From Pseudomonas denitrificans (nom. rej.) (GTDB lineage Bacteria > Pseudomonadota > Gammaproteobacteria > Pseudomonadales > Pseudomonadaceae), in the NCBI RefSeq assembly GCF_008807415.1, contig NZ_CP043626.1:4254501-4318500 (forward strand): a stretch of DNA of 64,000 nt, given 5' to 3'. Below are positions 17,693-30,900 of the stretch, one piece after another. Positions within the stretch are counted from its first letter, which is position 1. The number at the start of each line of letters is the position of its first letter. A program made the position numbers and the translations under genes. The notes under the pieces are model-generated. The model worked only from the letters and a program-made list of their open reading frames with translations. It ran no database searches and was not told the origin of the DNA.

Positions 17693-18172
17693 ATGGCTAA
17701 ACAGAAGAAACACCCTTCGGGGACCATCGCGCAGAACAAGAAGGCTCTGCACGACTACTTCATCGAGCAGCGCTTCGAGGCGGGCGTCGCCCTGGCCGGC
17801 TGGGAAGTGAAAAGCCTGCGCGCCGGCAAGGCGCAGCTGGTGGACAGCTACGTGCTGCTCAAGGATGGCGAAGCCTGGCTGCTGGGCAGCCACATCACGC
17901 CGCTGACCACTGCCAGCACCCACGTCATCGCCGACCCGGTGCGCACGCGCAAGCTGCTGCTGCACAAGCGCGAGCTGGGCAAGTTGTTCGGTGCCGTGCA
18001 GCAGAAAGGCTACGCCTGCGTCGCGCTGTCGATGTACTGGAAGAAGCACCTGATCAAGTGCGAGATCGCACTGGCCAAGGGCAAGAAAGAGTACGACAAG
18101 CGCGGCACCGAGAAGGAGCGCGACTCCGACCGGGAAATCCAGCGCGCCATTCGTCACGGCAAGGACGACTGA
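17693..18172 (+). CDS. smpB: SsrA-binding protein SmpB
   Basis: Partner of tmRNA in trans-translation, positioning it in the ribosomal A site. The 159 residues begin [20 protein letters not shown]. The beta-barrel core carries the conserved [15 protein letters not shown] stretch, and the basic C-terminal tail ([16 protein letters not shown]) enters the mRNA path. The ssrA RNA itself is in the same window at 33341-33698. The start was chosen by family conservation; the longer reading frame upstream overlaps the ratA promoter. Confidence 0.97.
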   Translation: MAKQKKHPSGTIAQNKKALHDYFIEQRFEAGVALAGWEVKSLRAGKAQLVDSYVLLKDGEAWLLGSHITPLTTASTHVIADPVRTRKLLLHKRELGKLFGAVQQKGYACVALSMYWKKHLIKCEIALAKGKKEYDKRGTEKERDSDREIQRAIRHGKDD

Positions 18173-18209
18173 GCCCGTTCGCGGCCCTCCTGCGAGGGCG
18201 CGTTGCCGG

Positions 18210-18986
18210 TCAGGCGTCCACCGCGCCCTGGCGTCGCTGTGCCCGTTGCAGGCGCAATTCCTTCGCCTGCACCTCGGCCAGCACTTCCTGCACGTAGTCG
18301 ATATGCCGCTGGGAAATCTCCCGCGCCGCTTCCGCGTGCCCGCCGATAATCGCCTCGTACAACTCGCGGTGCTGACGCATCAGCTGCTCGCGGGTCTCGT
18401 CACGCTGCGCGTACATCCCGCCAATGTTGGTCACCACGTTGCGCTTGAGCAGGTCGAACAGGCCGCGAATGGTGTGCAGCAACACGGCATTGTGGCTGGC
18501 CTCGGCGATGGCCAGGTGGAAGGCCGCATCCGCCGCGCCCTCTTCCGCACGACTGACCTTCCCCACCCGCTGATAGCAATCCTGCAGCGCATCGAACGCC
18601 TGTTTCAGGCGCTGGTGATCCACCTCGGTCGCGCGTTGCGCCGCGTAGAAGGCGCAGGAGCCTTCCAGGGTATGGCGAAATTCCAGCAGGTCGCGCTGGG
18701 CCTCCGGGTTGCTCTCCAGCAGGTGCAGTAGCGGATCGCTGAACATCGAGCCCAACCCCTCGCTGACGTAGTTGCCACCGCCCTGACGACTGACCAGCAG
18801 ACCCTTGGCGCCGAGCTTCTGGATCGCCTCGCGCAGTGACGGCCGCGAGACGCCGAACTGTTCGGCCAGCACGCGCTCGGCAGGCAGTCGCTCCCCGGCC
18901 TTGAGAGTGCCCTCGAGGATCATCGCCTCCAGCCGCTCGACGATATCGTCCGACAGACGGCGCTGCTTGACCTGACCAAAACTCAT
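18210..18986 (-). CDS. lldR: LldR: FadR-type lactate-responsive repressor
   Basis: GntR-superfamily regulator with FCD domain, 258 residues. The N-terminal winged helix (RLSDDIVERLEAMILEGTLKAGERLP, split by me at residue 10-35) has the classic PAERVLAEQFGVSRPSLREAI helix-turn-helix. The all-helical C-terminal domain binds a carboxylate ligand through Asp/His residues. It is divergent from lldP, with a 23-bp palindrome between them. In Pseudomonas, LldR represses lldPDE and is released by lactate. The start at 18986 (MSFGQVKQRRLSDD) matches the family; a longer start adds 28 residues. Confidence 0.93.
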   Translation of the reverse strand: MSFGQVKQRRLSDDIVERLEAMILEGTLKAGERLPAERVLAEQFGVSRPSLREAIQKLGAKGLLVSRQGGGNYVSEGLGSMFSDPLLHLLESNPEAQRDLLEFRHTLEGSCAFYAAQRATEVDHQRLKQAFDALQDCYQRVGKVSRAEEGAADAAFHLAIAEASHNAVLLHTIRGLFDLLKRNVVTNIGGMYAQRDETREQLMRQHRELYEAIIGGHAEAAREISQRHIDYVQEVLAEVQAKELRLQRAQRRQGAVDA

Positions 18987-19121
18987 GCGGGTGAACTCCT
19001 TCGCTCTCTCACTCTGGGCCGCAACCTGCGCGGCGCGCGGCAGCCTAACCAGTGCCGCCGCCGGCAACAAGACCAGCGCAACTTTCCGACCACGCTCGAC
19101 AAAAGTCGCAGGGCAGCAAAA

Positions 19122-19188
19122 TTGACACGCCGCCAGCAGGGCTTTTACCCTGAGCGCTCGGCTTTGTAAATTGGTAATACCAATTTAC
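19122..19188 (+). promoter_or_regulatory. lldP promoter region with LldR operator
   Basis: GTAAATTGGTA-A-TACCAATTTAC (19166-19188) is a perfect 11-bp-arm palindrome. Its core TGGTAATACCA fits the FadR-type consensus TNGTNNNACNA and the known LldR site. A TTGACA -35 (19122-19127) lies upstream, with only a weak -10 near 19144. The operator would then sit just downstream of the start point, where a repressor blocks initiation. Confidence 0.8.
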
Positions 19189-19333
19189 CGGAAGTCGGAT
19201 TGCACGACAACACATGCACGAAAAACAACAAGCCGCGATCAGTCGACCGTCTGCCCAACGCGCCACAAGCGCATCGGAATCGCCCGACCGGCAACCAGGC
19301 CCTCCACCCAAAAACAATTAGGGAGCCAACCAG

Positions 19334-21010
19334 ATGCAAACCTGGCAGCAGATCTACACCCCGCTCGGCAGCCTCGGCCTGTCCGCGCTGGTCGCCGTCA
19401 TTCCGATCGTGTTCTTCTTCCTCGCCCTCGCCGTGTTCCGCCTCAAGGGCCACGTCGCCGGCAGCATTACCCTCGCCCTCTCGATCATCATCGCCATCGC
19501 CGCCTTCGGCATGCCCGCCGACATGGCCATCGCCGCCGCCGGTTATGGCTTCGCCTACGGCCTGTGGCCAATCGCCTGGATCATCGTCGCGGCGGTGTTC
19601 CTCTACAAACTCACGGTCAAGAGCGGCCAGTTCGAGGTGATCCGCAGCTCGGTGCTGTCGATCACCGGCGACCAGCGCCTGCAGGTGCTGCTGATCGGCT
19701 TCTCCTTCGGCGCCTTCCTCGAAGGTGCGGCGGGCTTCGGCGCGCCGGTGGCGATCACCGCCGCCCTGCTGGTCGGCCTGGGCTTCAATCCGCTGTATGC
19801 CGCGGGCCTGTGCCTGATCGCCAACACCGCGCCGGTCGCCTTCGGCGCCCTGGGCATCCCGATCATCGTGGCGGGCCAGGTCACCGGCATCGACGCGTTC
19901 AAGATCGGCGCCATGACCGGCCGCCAGCTGCCGTTCCTGTCGATCCTCGTGCCGTTCTGGCTGGTGTTCATGATGGATGGCCTCAAGGGCGTGAAGGAAA
20001 CCTGGCCGGCCGCCCTGGTCGCTGGCGGCAGCTTCGCCATCACCCAGTACTTCACCTCCAACTTCATCGGCCCGGAACTGCCGGACATCACCTCCGCCCT
20101 GGTCAGCCTGATTTCCCTGACCCTGTTCCTGAAAGTCTGGCAACCCGCCAGCGAGCGCGAAGTGGTCGCCACCGCCGGCGGCGCCGCCGTCATGGGCAGC
20201 AACGGCCCGCGCAGCGCCGAGCCCACCCCCTACAGCTTCGGCGAAATCCTCAAGGCCTGGTCGCCCTTCCTGGTGCTGACCGTCATGGTCACCATCTGGA
20301 CCCTGAAGCCGTTCAAGGCGCTCTTCGCTCCGGGCGGCGCGCTGTACAACCTGGTGTTCAACTTCGCCATCCCGCACCTCGACCAACTGGTGGTGAAGAC
20401 CGCGCCCATCGTCGCCACCCCGACGCCGATCGCCGCCGTGTTCAAACTGGACCCGGTCTCGGCCACCGGCACCGCGATCTTCCTCTCCGCCGTGATCTCG
20501 ATGTTCGTCCTGCGCATCAGCGCGAAAACTGGTCTGACCACCTTCAAGGAGACCCTGGTCGAGCTGAAGTGGCCGATCCTCTCCATCGGCATGGTCCTGG
20601 CCTTCGCCTTCGTCACCAACTACTCGGGCATGTCCACCACCCTGGCGCTGGTCCTGGCCGGCACCGGTGCGGCGTTCCCGTTCTTCTCGCCGTTCCTCGG
20701 CTGGCTGGGCGTGTTCCTGACCGGTTCGGATACCTCCTCCAACGCCCTGTTCAGCTCGCTGCAGTCCACCACCGCACACCAGATCGGGGTCAATGACACC
20801 CTGCTGGTGGCCGCCAACACCAGCGGCGGCGTGACCGGCAAGATGATCTCGCCGCAATCCATCGCCGTGGCCTGCGCCGCCACCGGCATGGTCGGCAAGG
20901 AATCCGATCTGTTCCGCTTCACCCTCAAGCACAGCCTGATGTTCGCCGCCATTGTGGGTCTGATCACCCTGGCCCAGGCCTACATCTTCACCGGCATGCT
21001 GGTTCACTAA
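19334..21010 (+). CDS. lldP: L-lactate permease (LctP family)
   Basis: Imports L- and D-lactate, and probably glycolate, by proton symport. The 558 residues contain 12-14 hydrophobic segments. Family motifs include [20 protein letters not shown] near residue 120 and the C-terminal [15 protein letters not shown]. An AGGGAG ribosome site precedes the ATG. It is the first gene of the lactate operon, followed after 115 bp by lldD. Confidence 0.97.
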   Translation: MQTWQQIYTPLGSLGLSALVAVIPIVFFFLALAVFRLKGHVAGSITLALSIIIAIAAFGMPADMAIAAAGYGFAYGLWPIAWIIVAAVFLYKLTVKSGQFEVIRSSVLSITGDQRLQVLLIGFSFGAFLEGAAGFGAPVAITAALLVGLGFNPLYAAGLCLIANTAPVAFGALGIPIIVAGQVTGIDAFKIGAMTGRQLPFLSILVPFWLVFMMDGLKGVKETWPAALVAGGSFAITQYFTSNFIGPELPDITSALVSLISLTLFLKVWQPASEREVVATAGGAAVMGSNGPRSAEPTPYSFGEILKAWSPFLVLTVMVTIWTLKPFKALFAPGGALYNLVFNFAIPHLDQLVVKTAPIVATPTPIAAVFKLDPVSATGTAIFLSAVISMFVLRISAKTGLTTFKETLVELKWPILSIGMVLAFAFVTNYSGMSTTLALVLAGTGAAFPFFSPFLGWLGVFLTGSDTSSNALFSSLQSTTAHQIGVNDTLLVAANTSGGVTGKMISPQSIAVACAATGMVGKESDLFRFTLKHSLMFAAIVGLITLAQAYIFTGMLVH

Positions 21011-21125
21011 GGCAAGACCCGACTCCGCGCCTGCGCGCGGAGATCCGTCCAAAGCAGCTAAGGTCTTTCGAGGTCACCCGCGCCAGCGCGGTGGCCTCGA
21101 CAAGCCCCACAACGATGAGACGCCC

Positions 21126-22271
21126 ATGATCATCTCTGCCTCTACCGACTACCGCGCCGCGGCCCAACGCAAGCTGCCGCCGTTCCTCTTCCACTACGCC
21201 GACGGCGGCGCCTACGCCGAGCGCACCTTGCGCAACAACGTCGACGACCTGGCCAACATCGCCCTGCGCCAGCGCGTGCTGAAGAACATGTCCGAGCTGA
21301 GCCTTGAGACGAAGCTGTTCGACGAGACGTTGAGCATGCCCATCGCCCTGGCCCCCGTCGGCCTGACCGGCATGTACGCCCGGCGCGGAGAAGTACAGGC
21401 AGCCCGCGCGGCCGCCGCGAAGGGCATCCCCTTCACGATGTCCACGGTCTCGGTCTGCCCCATCGAGGAAGTCGCCCCGGCCATCGACCGCCCCATGTGG
21501 TTCCAGCTCTATGTGCTCAAGGATCGCGGCTTCATGCGCAACGCCCTGGAGCGCGCCAAGGCCGCCGGCGTGAAGACCCTGGTGTTCACCGTCGACATGC
21601 CGGTGCCCGGCGCCCGCTACCGAGACGCCCACTCCGGCATGAGCGGCCCGAACGCACCGCTGCGCCGCGTCTGGCAGGCCATGACCCACCCGTCCTGGGC
21701 CCTCGACGTCGGCCTGCTGGGCAAGCCCCACGACCTGGGCAACATCTCCAAGTACCGCGGCAACCCGACCGGCCTTGCCGATTACATCGGCTGGCTGGGC
21801 GCCAACTTCGACCCGTCGATCTCCTGGAAGGACCTGGAGTGGATCCGCGAGTTCTGGGATGGCCCGATGATCATCAAGGGCATCCTCGACCCGGAAGACG
21901 CAAAGGATGCAGTGAAATTCGGTGCCGACGGCATCGTCGTCTCCAACCACGGCGGCCGCCAGCTCGACGGCGTGCTCTCCAGCGCCCGCGCCCTGCCGGC
22001 CATCGCCGATGCGGTGAAAGGCGACCTGAAGATCCTCGCCGACTCCGGCATCCGCAACGGCCTGGACGTGGTGCGCATGATCGCCTTGGGCGCGGACACC
22101 GTGCTCATCGGCCGCGCCTTCCTCTACGCCCTGGCGACCCACGGCGAAGCCGGCGTGAAGAACCTGCTGGACCTGTTCGAGAAGGAAATGCGCGTGGCCA
22201 TGGTGCTCACCGGCGCCAAGACCATCGGCGAGATCACTCGCGATTCGCTGGTGCGCGAACTGGGCGCGTGA
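21126..22271 (+). CDS. lldD: L-lactate dehydrogenase (FMN, quinone-linked)
   Basis: Oxidises L-lactate to pyruvate and passes electrons to the quinone pool at the membrane. The 381 residues match the FMN-dependent alpha-hydroxyacid dehydrogenases. They start [24 protein letters not shown] and carry the active-site [10 protein letters not shown] with catalytic His275, plus the flavin phosphate loop around [15 protein letters not shown]. It sits between lldP and dld in one operon. Confidence 0.97.
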   Translation: MIISASTDYRAAAQRKLPPFLFHYADGGAYAERTLRNNVDDLANIALRQRVLKNMSELSLETKLFDETLSMPIALAPVGLTGMYARRGEVQAARAAAAKGIPFTMSTVSVCPIEEVAPAIDRPMWFQLYVLKDRGFMRNALERAKAAGVKTLVFTVDMPVPGARYRDAHSGMSGPNAPLRRVWQAMTHPSWALDVGLLGKPHDLGNISKYRGNPTGLADYIGWLGANFDPSISWKDLEWIREFWDGPMIIKGILDPEDAKDAVKFGADGIVVSNHGGRQLDGVLSSARALPAIADAVKGDLKILADSGIRNGLDVVRMIALGADTVLIGRAFLYALATHGEAGVKNLLDLFEKEMRVAMVLTGAKTIGEITRDSLVRELGA

Positions 22272-22351
22272 TCCATACGCCCGCACGAAATACAGCCTGA
22301 TTGACCGGGGTACGTGGCGCGCCAGACGCCACGGCCCCGCGAGGAGATTGC

Positions 22352-25170
<2,819 letters not shown>

Positions 25171-25174
<4 letters not shown>

Positions 25175-25225
25175 GGCGCACAACGTCTCCAGCGTTATCC
25201 GCCGTCCCCACGGGCGGCGGATAAT
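25171..25225. repeat. GTAGGGCG-type palindromic element (degenerate) after dld
   Basis: Starts GTAGGGCGCACAAC and contains TTATCCGCCG...CGGCGGATAA, a 10-bp-arm hairpin. Copies of the same motif (GTAGGGCG(A/G)ATAAC...GTTATCCGCC) occur at 56596 and 61404. The dld stop codon TAG (25172-25174) is part of the element. Confidence 0.6.
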
Positions 25226-25272
25226 CGGTCCGGATTCTTCGCCCTGCTTTCTCCGTCAACGGCGCAGAAAGC

Positions 25273-25289
25273 CTTAACACCTCGTTAAG
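25273..25289 (+). promoter_or_regulatory. Candidate PmrA box before pmrA
   Basis: CTTAAC-ACCTC-GTTAAG fits the PmrA consensus of two YTTAA(K) half-sites 5 bp apart, 75-91 bp before the pmrA ATG. It suggests autoregulation, as known for P. aeruginosa pmrAB. Confidence 0.6.
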
Positions 25290-25363
25290 CGAGCGCTGTC
25301 ACCCTCTGCCCTAACCGGATCACGCCAGCTATCCTGCTGCACAGGCCGGTAGAGGGGACCAAG

Positions 25364-26041
25364 ATGAGAATCCTGTTGGCAGAAGACGACCAGCTGCTGG
25401 GCGATGGCATTCGCGCGGGGCTCGGTCTGGAAGGCGACACCGTGGACTGGGTGAGCGATGGCGTGGCCGCCGACCAGGCGCTGGCCACCGATGAGTTCGA
25501 CCTGCTGGTCCTCGATCTCGGGCTGCCGCGCAAGGACGGCCTGGAAGTGCTGCGCGGCCTGCGCCGCCGCGGTGACCTGACGCCCGTGCTGATCCTCACC
25601 GCCCGCGACAAGGTGGCCGACCGCGTCGCCGGCCTGGACGCAGGCGCCGACGACTACCTGACCAAACCCTTCGACCTCGACGAACTGCTCGCACGCGTCC
25701 GCGCCCTGACCCGCCGCCACACCGGCCGCGCCGCGCCGCTGCTGCAACACGGCGAACTGGCACTGGACCCGGCCACCCACAAGGTCAGCCTCAGCGGCGA
25801 ACCGGTTGACCTGGCACCGCGCGAATACGCCCTGCTGCGCCTGCTGCTGGAACAGCGCGGCAAGGTGCTGTCCCGCGCCCGCCTGGTGGAAGCCCTCTAC
25901 GGCTGGGACGGGGACCTGGAAAGCAACGCCATCGAAGTCCACATCCACCATCTGCGGCGCAAGCTGGGCAACGGCCTGATCCGCACCGTGCGCGGCATCG
26001 GCTACGGCATCGACCGCCCCGACGGCGCCGCGCGAGCTTGA
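25364..26041 (+). CDS. pmrA: Response regulator PmrA (OmpR family)
   Basis: 225-residue DNA-binding response regulator. The receiver domain holds the acidic pocket E7-D8-D9, phospho-acceptor D51 (LLVLDLGLP) and K of LTKPFDLDEL. The winged-helix domain from about residue 125 ends with HHLRRKLGNGLIRTVRGIGYG. The sequence and the position after lldPD-dld match P. aeruginosa PmrA, which controls lipid A aminoarabinose modification and polymyxin tolerance. A QseB name is also possible for this subfamily. The polyamine genes PA4773-4775 that precede pmrA in PAO1 are missing here. Confidence 0.9.
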   Translation: MRILLAEDDQLLGDGIRAGLGLEGDTVDWVSDGVAADQALATDEFDLLVLDLGLPRKDGLEVLRGLRRRGDLTPVLILTARDKVADRVAGLDAGADDYLTKPFDLDELLARVRALTRRHTGRAAPLLQHGELALDPATHKVSLSGEPVDLAPREYALLRLLLEQRGKVLSRARLVEALYGWDGDLESNAIEVHIHHLRRKLGNGLIRTVRGIGYGIDRPDGAARA

Positions 26042-27441
26042 GCGGTACGCCACGCCGCGCCGGCTCCATCAGTCGCCGCCTGCTGCTGACCCTGATCGGC
26101 GGCGTCTCCCTGCTCTGGCTGGTCGCCGGTCTGTTCACCTACCACCTGACCCGCCAACAGGTGAACCACCTCTACGACCAGGACATGATCGATTTCGGCC
26201 AGGCGGCCCTGAGCCTGGTTGACATCGCCGACTCCATCGATGCCGACCCTACGCCGCCGGGGGAAATCCTCTCGCGCAGCCGCAAGGCCATCGAAGGCCT
26301 GCCGCTGATCCACCGCGAAGCGACCCTGGGTTATTCAATCTGGTACCTGGGCGAACCGCTGCTGACTACCGAACGCCCGCCCGCGGGCCTGGACGACCAG
26401 CCTCTGGGCTTCTCCGACCTGCAACAGGGCGGCGTGAACTACCGGGTGCTGCAGATCGAATCCTCCGGCGCCGACCAGATCCGCATCTGGGTCTACGAGG
26501 ACCTGCACTTCCGCTCCAAAACCCTGCGCCTGCTGCTGTTCAGCGCGCTCTTCCCCCTGCTGCTGGCGCTGCCGCTGTTCGCCGTGCTGGTCTGGTTCGG
26601 CGTACGCCAGGGCCTCGCGCCGCTGCGCAGCCTGATCGAGCAGGTGCACCACCGCAGCGCCCACAGCCTGCATCCGCTGGCGTTGAACCGGGCCCCCGTA
26701 GAAGTGCACAGCCTGGTGAGCGAACTGAACCTGCTGCTGGAGCGCCTGAATACCGCGATGGAGGCCGAGCGCCGCCTGACCAGCGACGCCGCCCATGAAA
26801 TCCGCACGCCGCTGGCCAGCCTGCGCACCCATGCCCAGGTCGCGCTGCGCTCCTCCGACCCGGCCGCCCATGCCCATGGACTGCAGCAGGTCAGCCGCAG
26901 TGTCGAGCGCATCAGTGCACTGATGGAGCAGATCCTGCTGCTGGCGCGCCTGGATGCCGAGGAGCTGCACGAAATATTCCGCCCGGTGAACCTCGGCCTG
27001 CTGGCCGAAGACACCATCGCCGAGCTGGCGCCGCAGGCCATCGACAAGGGCATCGACCTGACCTTCGATAGCCAGGGAGGGAGCCTGCAGGGCGTCGCGC
27101 CCTGGCTGGAGCTGATGCTGACCAACCTGGTCGGCAACGCCCTGCGCTACACCCCCGAAGGCGGCCGCGTGGCCGTCAGCCTGGAAAGCGCGAGCGACCG
27201 ACTGATCCTCTGGGTGCGCGACAACGGTCCCGGCGTGGCGGCGGCCGAACAGGCAGCGATCTTCACCCGCTTCTACCGCAGCCCAAGCGTCGCCAGCAGC
27301 CACGGCAGCGGGCTGGGCCTGCCCATCGTCAAGCGCATCGTGGAAATCCACCACGGGCGCATTTCCCTGCACGAAGGGCTGGACGGCGCCGGCCTGGGCG
27401 TCTGCGTCGAACTCCCGACAACCGCCGGGCCGATTCTCTGA
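26038..27441 (+). CDS. pmrB: Sensor histidine kinase PmrB
   Basis: 467-residue membrane kinase. TM1 lies near residues 13-35 and a periplasmic sensor domain follows to about residue 160, rich in acidic residues (DFGQAALSLVDIADSIDADP). TM2 lies near 163-185, then a HAMP-like region and the H-box DAAHEIRTPLASLRTHAQVA with phospho-acceptor His253. The N-box (NLVGNALRYTPEGG), G1 DNGPGV and G2 HGSGLGLPIVKRIV boxes follow. The TTG start overlaps the pmrA stop (TTGA), indicating coupled translation. P. aeruginosa PmrB responds to low Mg2+ and cationic peptides; the signal here is inferred. Confidence 0.88.
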   Translation: MSGTPRRAGSISRRLLLTLIGGVSLLWLVAGLFTYHLTRQQVNHLYDQDMIDFGQAALSLVDIADSIDADPTPPGEILSRSRKAIEGLPLIHREATLGYSIWYLGEPLLTTERPPAGLDDQPLGFSDLQQGGVNYRVLQIESSGADQIRIWVYEDLHFRSKTLRLLLFSALFPLLLALPLFAVLVWFGVRQGLAPLRSLIEQVHHRSAHSLHPLALNRAPVEVHSLVSELNLLLERLNTAMEAERRLTSDAAHEIRTPLASLRTHAQVALRSSDPAAHAHGLQQVSRSVERISALMEQILLLARLDAEELHEIFRPVNLGLLAEDTIAELAPQAIDKGIDLTFDSQGGSLQGVAPWLELMLTNLVGNALRYTPEGGRVAVSLESASDRLILWVRDNGPGVAAAEQAAIFTRFYRSPSVASSHGSGLGLPIVKRIVEIHHGRISLHEGLDGAGLGVCVELPTTAGPIL

Positions 27442-27524
27442 ACCCCGCGTGAATCGTGGCAGTCCACCCTGTACGGCCCGCTCGTTCGGTCCGCGACAAC
27501 GGTCAAGTTGACAGGAGTACTGCC

Positions 27525-27791
27525 ATGAAACGTGCCGCCCTGCTCATTACAGCCGCCCTGCTGGCGTCGCCGGCTTTTGCCGCCGACCTGTGCAGCGACA
27601 ATCTGCAGAAAGTCGATGACGCGGTGAAAACCGTCACCAACAACACCCAGGCCCAGGAACAGGCCATGCGCCTGCAGGAAAAGGCCGCCCAGGCCCAGGC
27701 CGCGGGTGACACCAAGGCCTGCATTGCGCAGACCGAAAAAGCCCTGCAGCTGCTGAAGAAGAACGCCGGCGACGGCGGAGCCAACGGGTGA
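27525..27791 (+). CDS. Small secreted helical protein of unknown function
   Basis: 88 residues with a clear Sec signal (MKRAALLITAALLASPAFA, cleavage after AFA). The mature part of about 68 residues is helical and Gln/Ala/Lys-rich, with two cysteines (C22 and near C65) that could form a disulfide. An AGGAG site lies 8 bp before the ATG. I do not recognise the family. Its position 84 bp after pmrB suggests possible co-expression with pmrAB, but a separate promoter cannot be excluded. Confidence 0.8.
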   Translation: MKRAALLITAALLASPAFAADLCSDNLQKVDDAVKTVTNNTQAQEQAMRLQEKAAQAQAAGDTKACIAQTEKALQLLKKNAGDGGANG

Positions 27792-27799
27792 TTCCGCAC

Positions 27800-27828
27800 G
27801 CGGTGGCCGGCTCCAGGCCGGTCACCGC
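27800..27828 (+). terminator. GC-rich hairpin after the small secreted protein gene
   Basis: GCGGTGGCCGG and CCGGTCACCGC form an 11-bp stem with one G-U pair and a 7-nt loop, 8 bp after the stop. There is no T-run, so it may be a weak or Rho-assisted terminator. Confidence 0.45.
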
Positions 27829-27941
27829 TCATAAGGCCCACTAAGCCTGCGCCATTCGCGACGCCGTACTTGATTCCCCACCCTCCTCACCCGCCTAAGA
27901 TGGTGCGATTGCCGACCACAAGAACCACAACCGGAATCGCC

Positions 27942-30900
27942 ATGCCCGTCACCCGCCTGCTCATCGCCAACCGTGGCGAGATCGCCATCCGCATTGCCCG
28001 CGCCGCCGCCGAGCTGGGTATCCAGACGCTGGCGATCTTCGCCGAGGACGACGCCGCCTCGCTGCACACTCGCCAGGCCGACCAGGCCACGGCCCTGAAA
28101 GGGCGTGGCGCCAGCGCCTACCTCGACCAGCAGCAGATCATCGACATCGCCCTGGCCCAGGGCTGCGACGCGGTGCATCCGGGCTATGGCTTCCTTTCCG
28201 AGAACGCCGGCTTCGCCCGCCGCTGCGAAAGCGCCGGGCTCACCTTCGTCGGCCCCTCGGCGGAGGTGCTCGACGTCTTCGGTGACAAGGCCCGCGCCCG
28301 CGACCTCGCCCGCGATCACGGCGTGGCGCTGGCCGCCGGCAGCAACCGCGCGACCTCACTGGAAGATGCCGAAAGCTTCTTCCGCGAACTGCCCGCCGGC
28401 GCCGGCATGATGATCAAGGCCCTCGCTGGCGGCGGTGGGCGCGGCATGCGCGCGGTGCGCAGCGTCGAGGAGATCGCCGACGCCTACGCCCGCTGCCAGG
28501 CAGAGGCCCGCGCGGCCTTCGGCGATGACCGGCTCTACGTCGAACGCCTGATCCAGCGCGCCCGCCACATCGAAGTGCAGGTGATCGGCGACGGCCGCGT
28601 CGTCAGCCACCTGGGCGAGCGCGACTGCACCCTGCAGCGGCGCAACCAGAAGCTGCTGGAGATCGCCCCCAGCCCCAACCTGCATCCTCGGCTGCGTGGT
28701 GCCATTCTCGCCGCCGCCGTGCGGCTGGCCGAAGCCGTGAACTATCGCGGCCTGGGCACCTTCGAGTTCCTGCTCGACGAGGACAGCGGCGACTTCGTGT
28801 TCATGGAAGCCAACCCGCGCCTGCAGGTGGAACACACCATCACCGAAGCAGTGACCGGCGTCGACCTGGTCCAGGCGCAACTGCGCATTGCCGCCGGCGT
28901 CAGCCTCGCCGAGCTGAGCCTGACCCAGGCGGAAATTCCCGCGCCACGCGGCCACGCCCTGCAACTGCGGATCAACCTGGAAACACTTTCCAGCGCCGGC
29001 ACGCCCCACCTCGCCTGCGGCACCCTCAGCGCCTACGAGCCGCCCAGCGGCCCCGGCCTGCGCGTGGATGGCTACGGCTACGCCGGTTACCGCAACAGTG
29101 CCGGCTACGACTCGCTGCTGGCCAAGCTGATCGTCCACGGCAACGGCAGTTATCCGCAACTGGTACAGCGCGCCTATCGCGCCCTCTGCGAATTCCGTCT
29201 CGAAGGCGTGGCGAGCAACATTCCGCTGCTGCTCAATCTGCTGCGCCAGAGCGCGGTGGCGGACAACCAGGTCACCACCCGCTACATCGAAGAACACCTG
29301 CCCACGCTGCTGGGCGCACAGGATCACGCGCACCCGCATCGCTTCTTCAGCCATGCCGGTGCCACTGCAAAAGCCCAACGCAGCAGCGAAGCACCGGCCG
29401 GCTGCCTCCCTCTCGCCACGCCGAGCGCGGGTGTGCTGGTCAGCCTGAACGTGGCCACAGGCGATGCCGTTGCCCAGGGCCAGACCATCGCCGTGGTCGA
29501 GGCGATGAAGATGGAATTCGAGGTAAAAGCCAGCGCCAGTGGCATCGTCCACAGTCTCGCCGCCACCCCCGGCGACAGCCTCGGCGAGGGCGACGCATTG
29601 CTGTTCGTCGAGCCGGCGGACATCGAAGCGCAGCACCATGAAAGCAGCGCCGCCATCGATCTCGACGCCATCCGCGCCGACCTCGCCGAAGTGCTCGAAC
29701 GCCACGCCATCGGCTTCGACGAGCGCCGCCCGGACGCCGTCGCCAAGCGCCACAGGATCGGCAAGCGCACCACCCGCGAGAACCTCGCCGATCTGCTCGA
29801 TGACGGCAGCTTCATCGAGTACGGCGGCCTAGCCATCGCCGCCCAGCGCCGTCGCCGCAGCGTCGAGGAACTGATCGCCAGCAGCCCTGCCGACGGCCTG
29901 GTCAGCGGGCTGGGCAGCATCAACGCCGTGCAGTTCGGCGACGAGAAGGCACGCTGCCTGGTGCTGGCCTACGACTACACGGTGTTCGCCGGCACCCAGG
30001 GCGTGATGAACCACAAGAAGACCGACCGCATGCTGCACCTTGCCGAGCAATGGCGCATCCCGCTGGTGCTCTACGCTGAGGGCGGCGGCGGGCGGCCGGG
30101 CGACACCGATTTCGTCGGCGTGGCCGGGCTGGACAACATGAGCTTCGTCGGCCTGGCGCGGCTCTCCGGGCTGGTGCCGCTGGTGGGCGTGGTCTCCGGC
30201 CGCTGCTTCGCCGGAAACGCCGCGCTGCTGGGTTGCTGCGACGTGATTATCGCCACCCGCGATACCAGCCTGGGGATGGCCGGCCCGGCAATGATCGAGG
30301 GCGGCGGCCTGGGCAGATTCGCCCCCGAGGAAGTCGGCCCCAGCGACGTGCAGAGCGCCAATGGCGTGATCGACGTACTGGTGGAAGACGAGGCCGAAGC
30401 CACCCGCATCGCCCGCCAGTACCTCGCCTACTTCCAGGGCGACAGCACCGACTGGCAGTGCGCCGACCAGCGCCTGTTGCGCCACGCGGTGCCGGAGAAT
30501 CGCCTGCGGGTCTACGACATCCGCCAGGTCATCGAGCAACTGGCCGACAGCGGCTCGGTGCTGGAACTGCGCCGGCACTTCGCAGCCGGGATGGTCACCG
30601 CGCTGGTGCGCATCGAAGGCAGGCCGTTCGGCCTGATCGCCAACAACCCCATGCACCTAGGCGGCGCCATCGACGCCGAGGCCGGCGACAAGGCCGCGCG
30701 CTTCATGCAGCTGTGCGACGCCTTCGACCTGCCGATCATTTCGCTGTGCGACACCCCCGGCTTCATGGTCGGCCCGGAAGCGGAGAAGACCGGCACTGTG
30801 CGCCACGTCTCGCGCATGTTCGTCACCGCCGCCAGCCTCAGCGTGCCGTTCTTCACCGTGGTCCTGCGCAAGGGCTATGGCCTCGGCGCGCAGGCCATGG

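Noticed and set aside
19145..21052. 635-aa frame opposite lldP
   Set aside because: Low-complexity D/G/H/R-rich shadow of a membrane protein gene.
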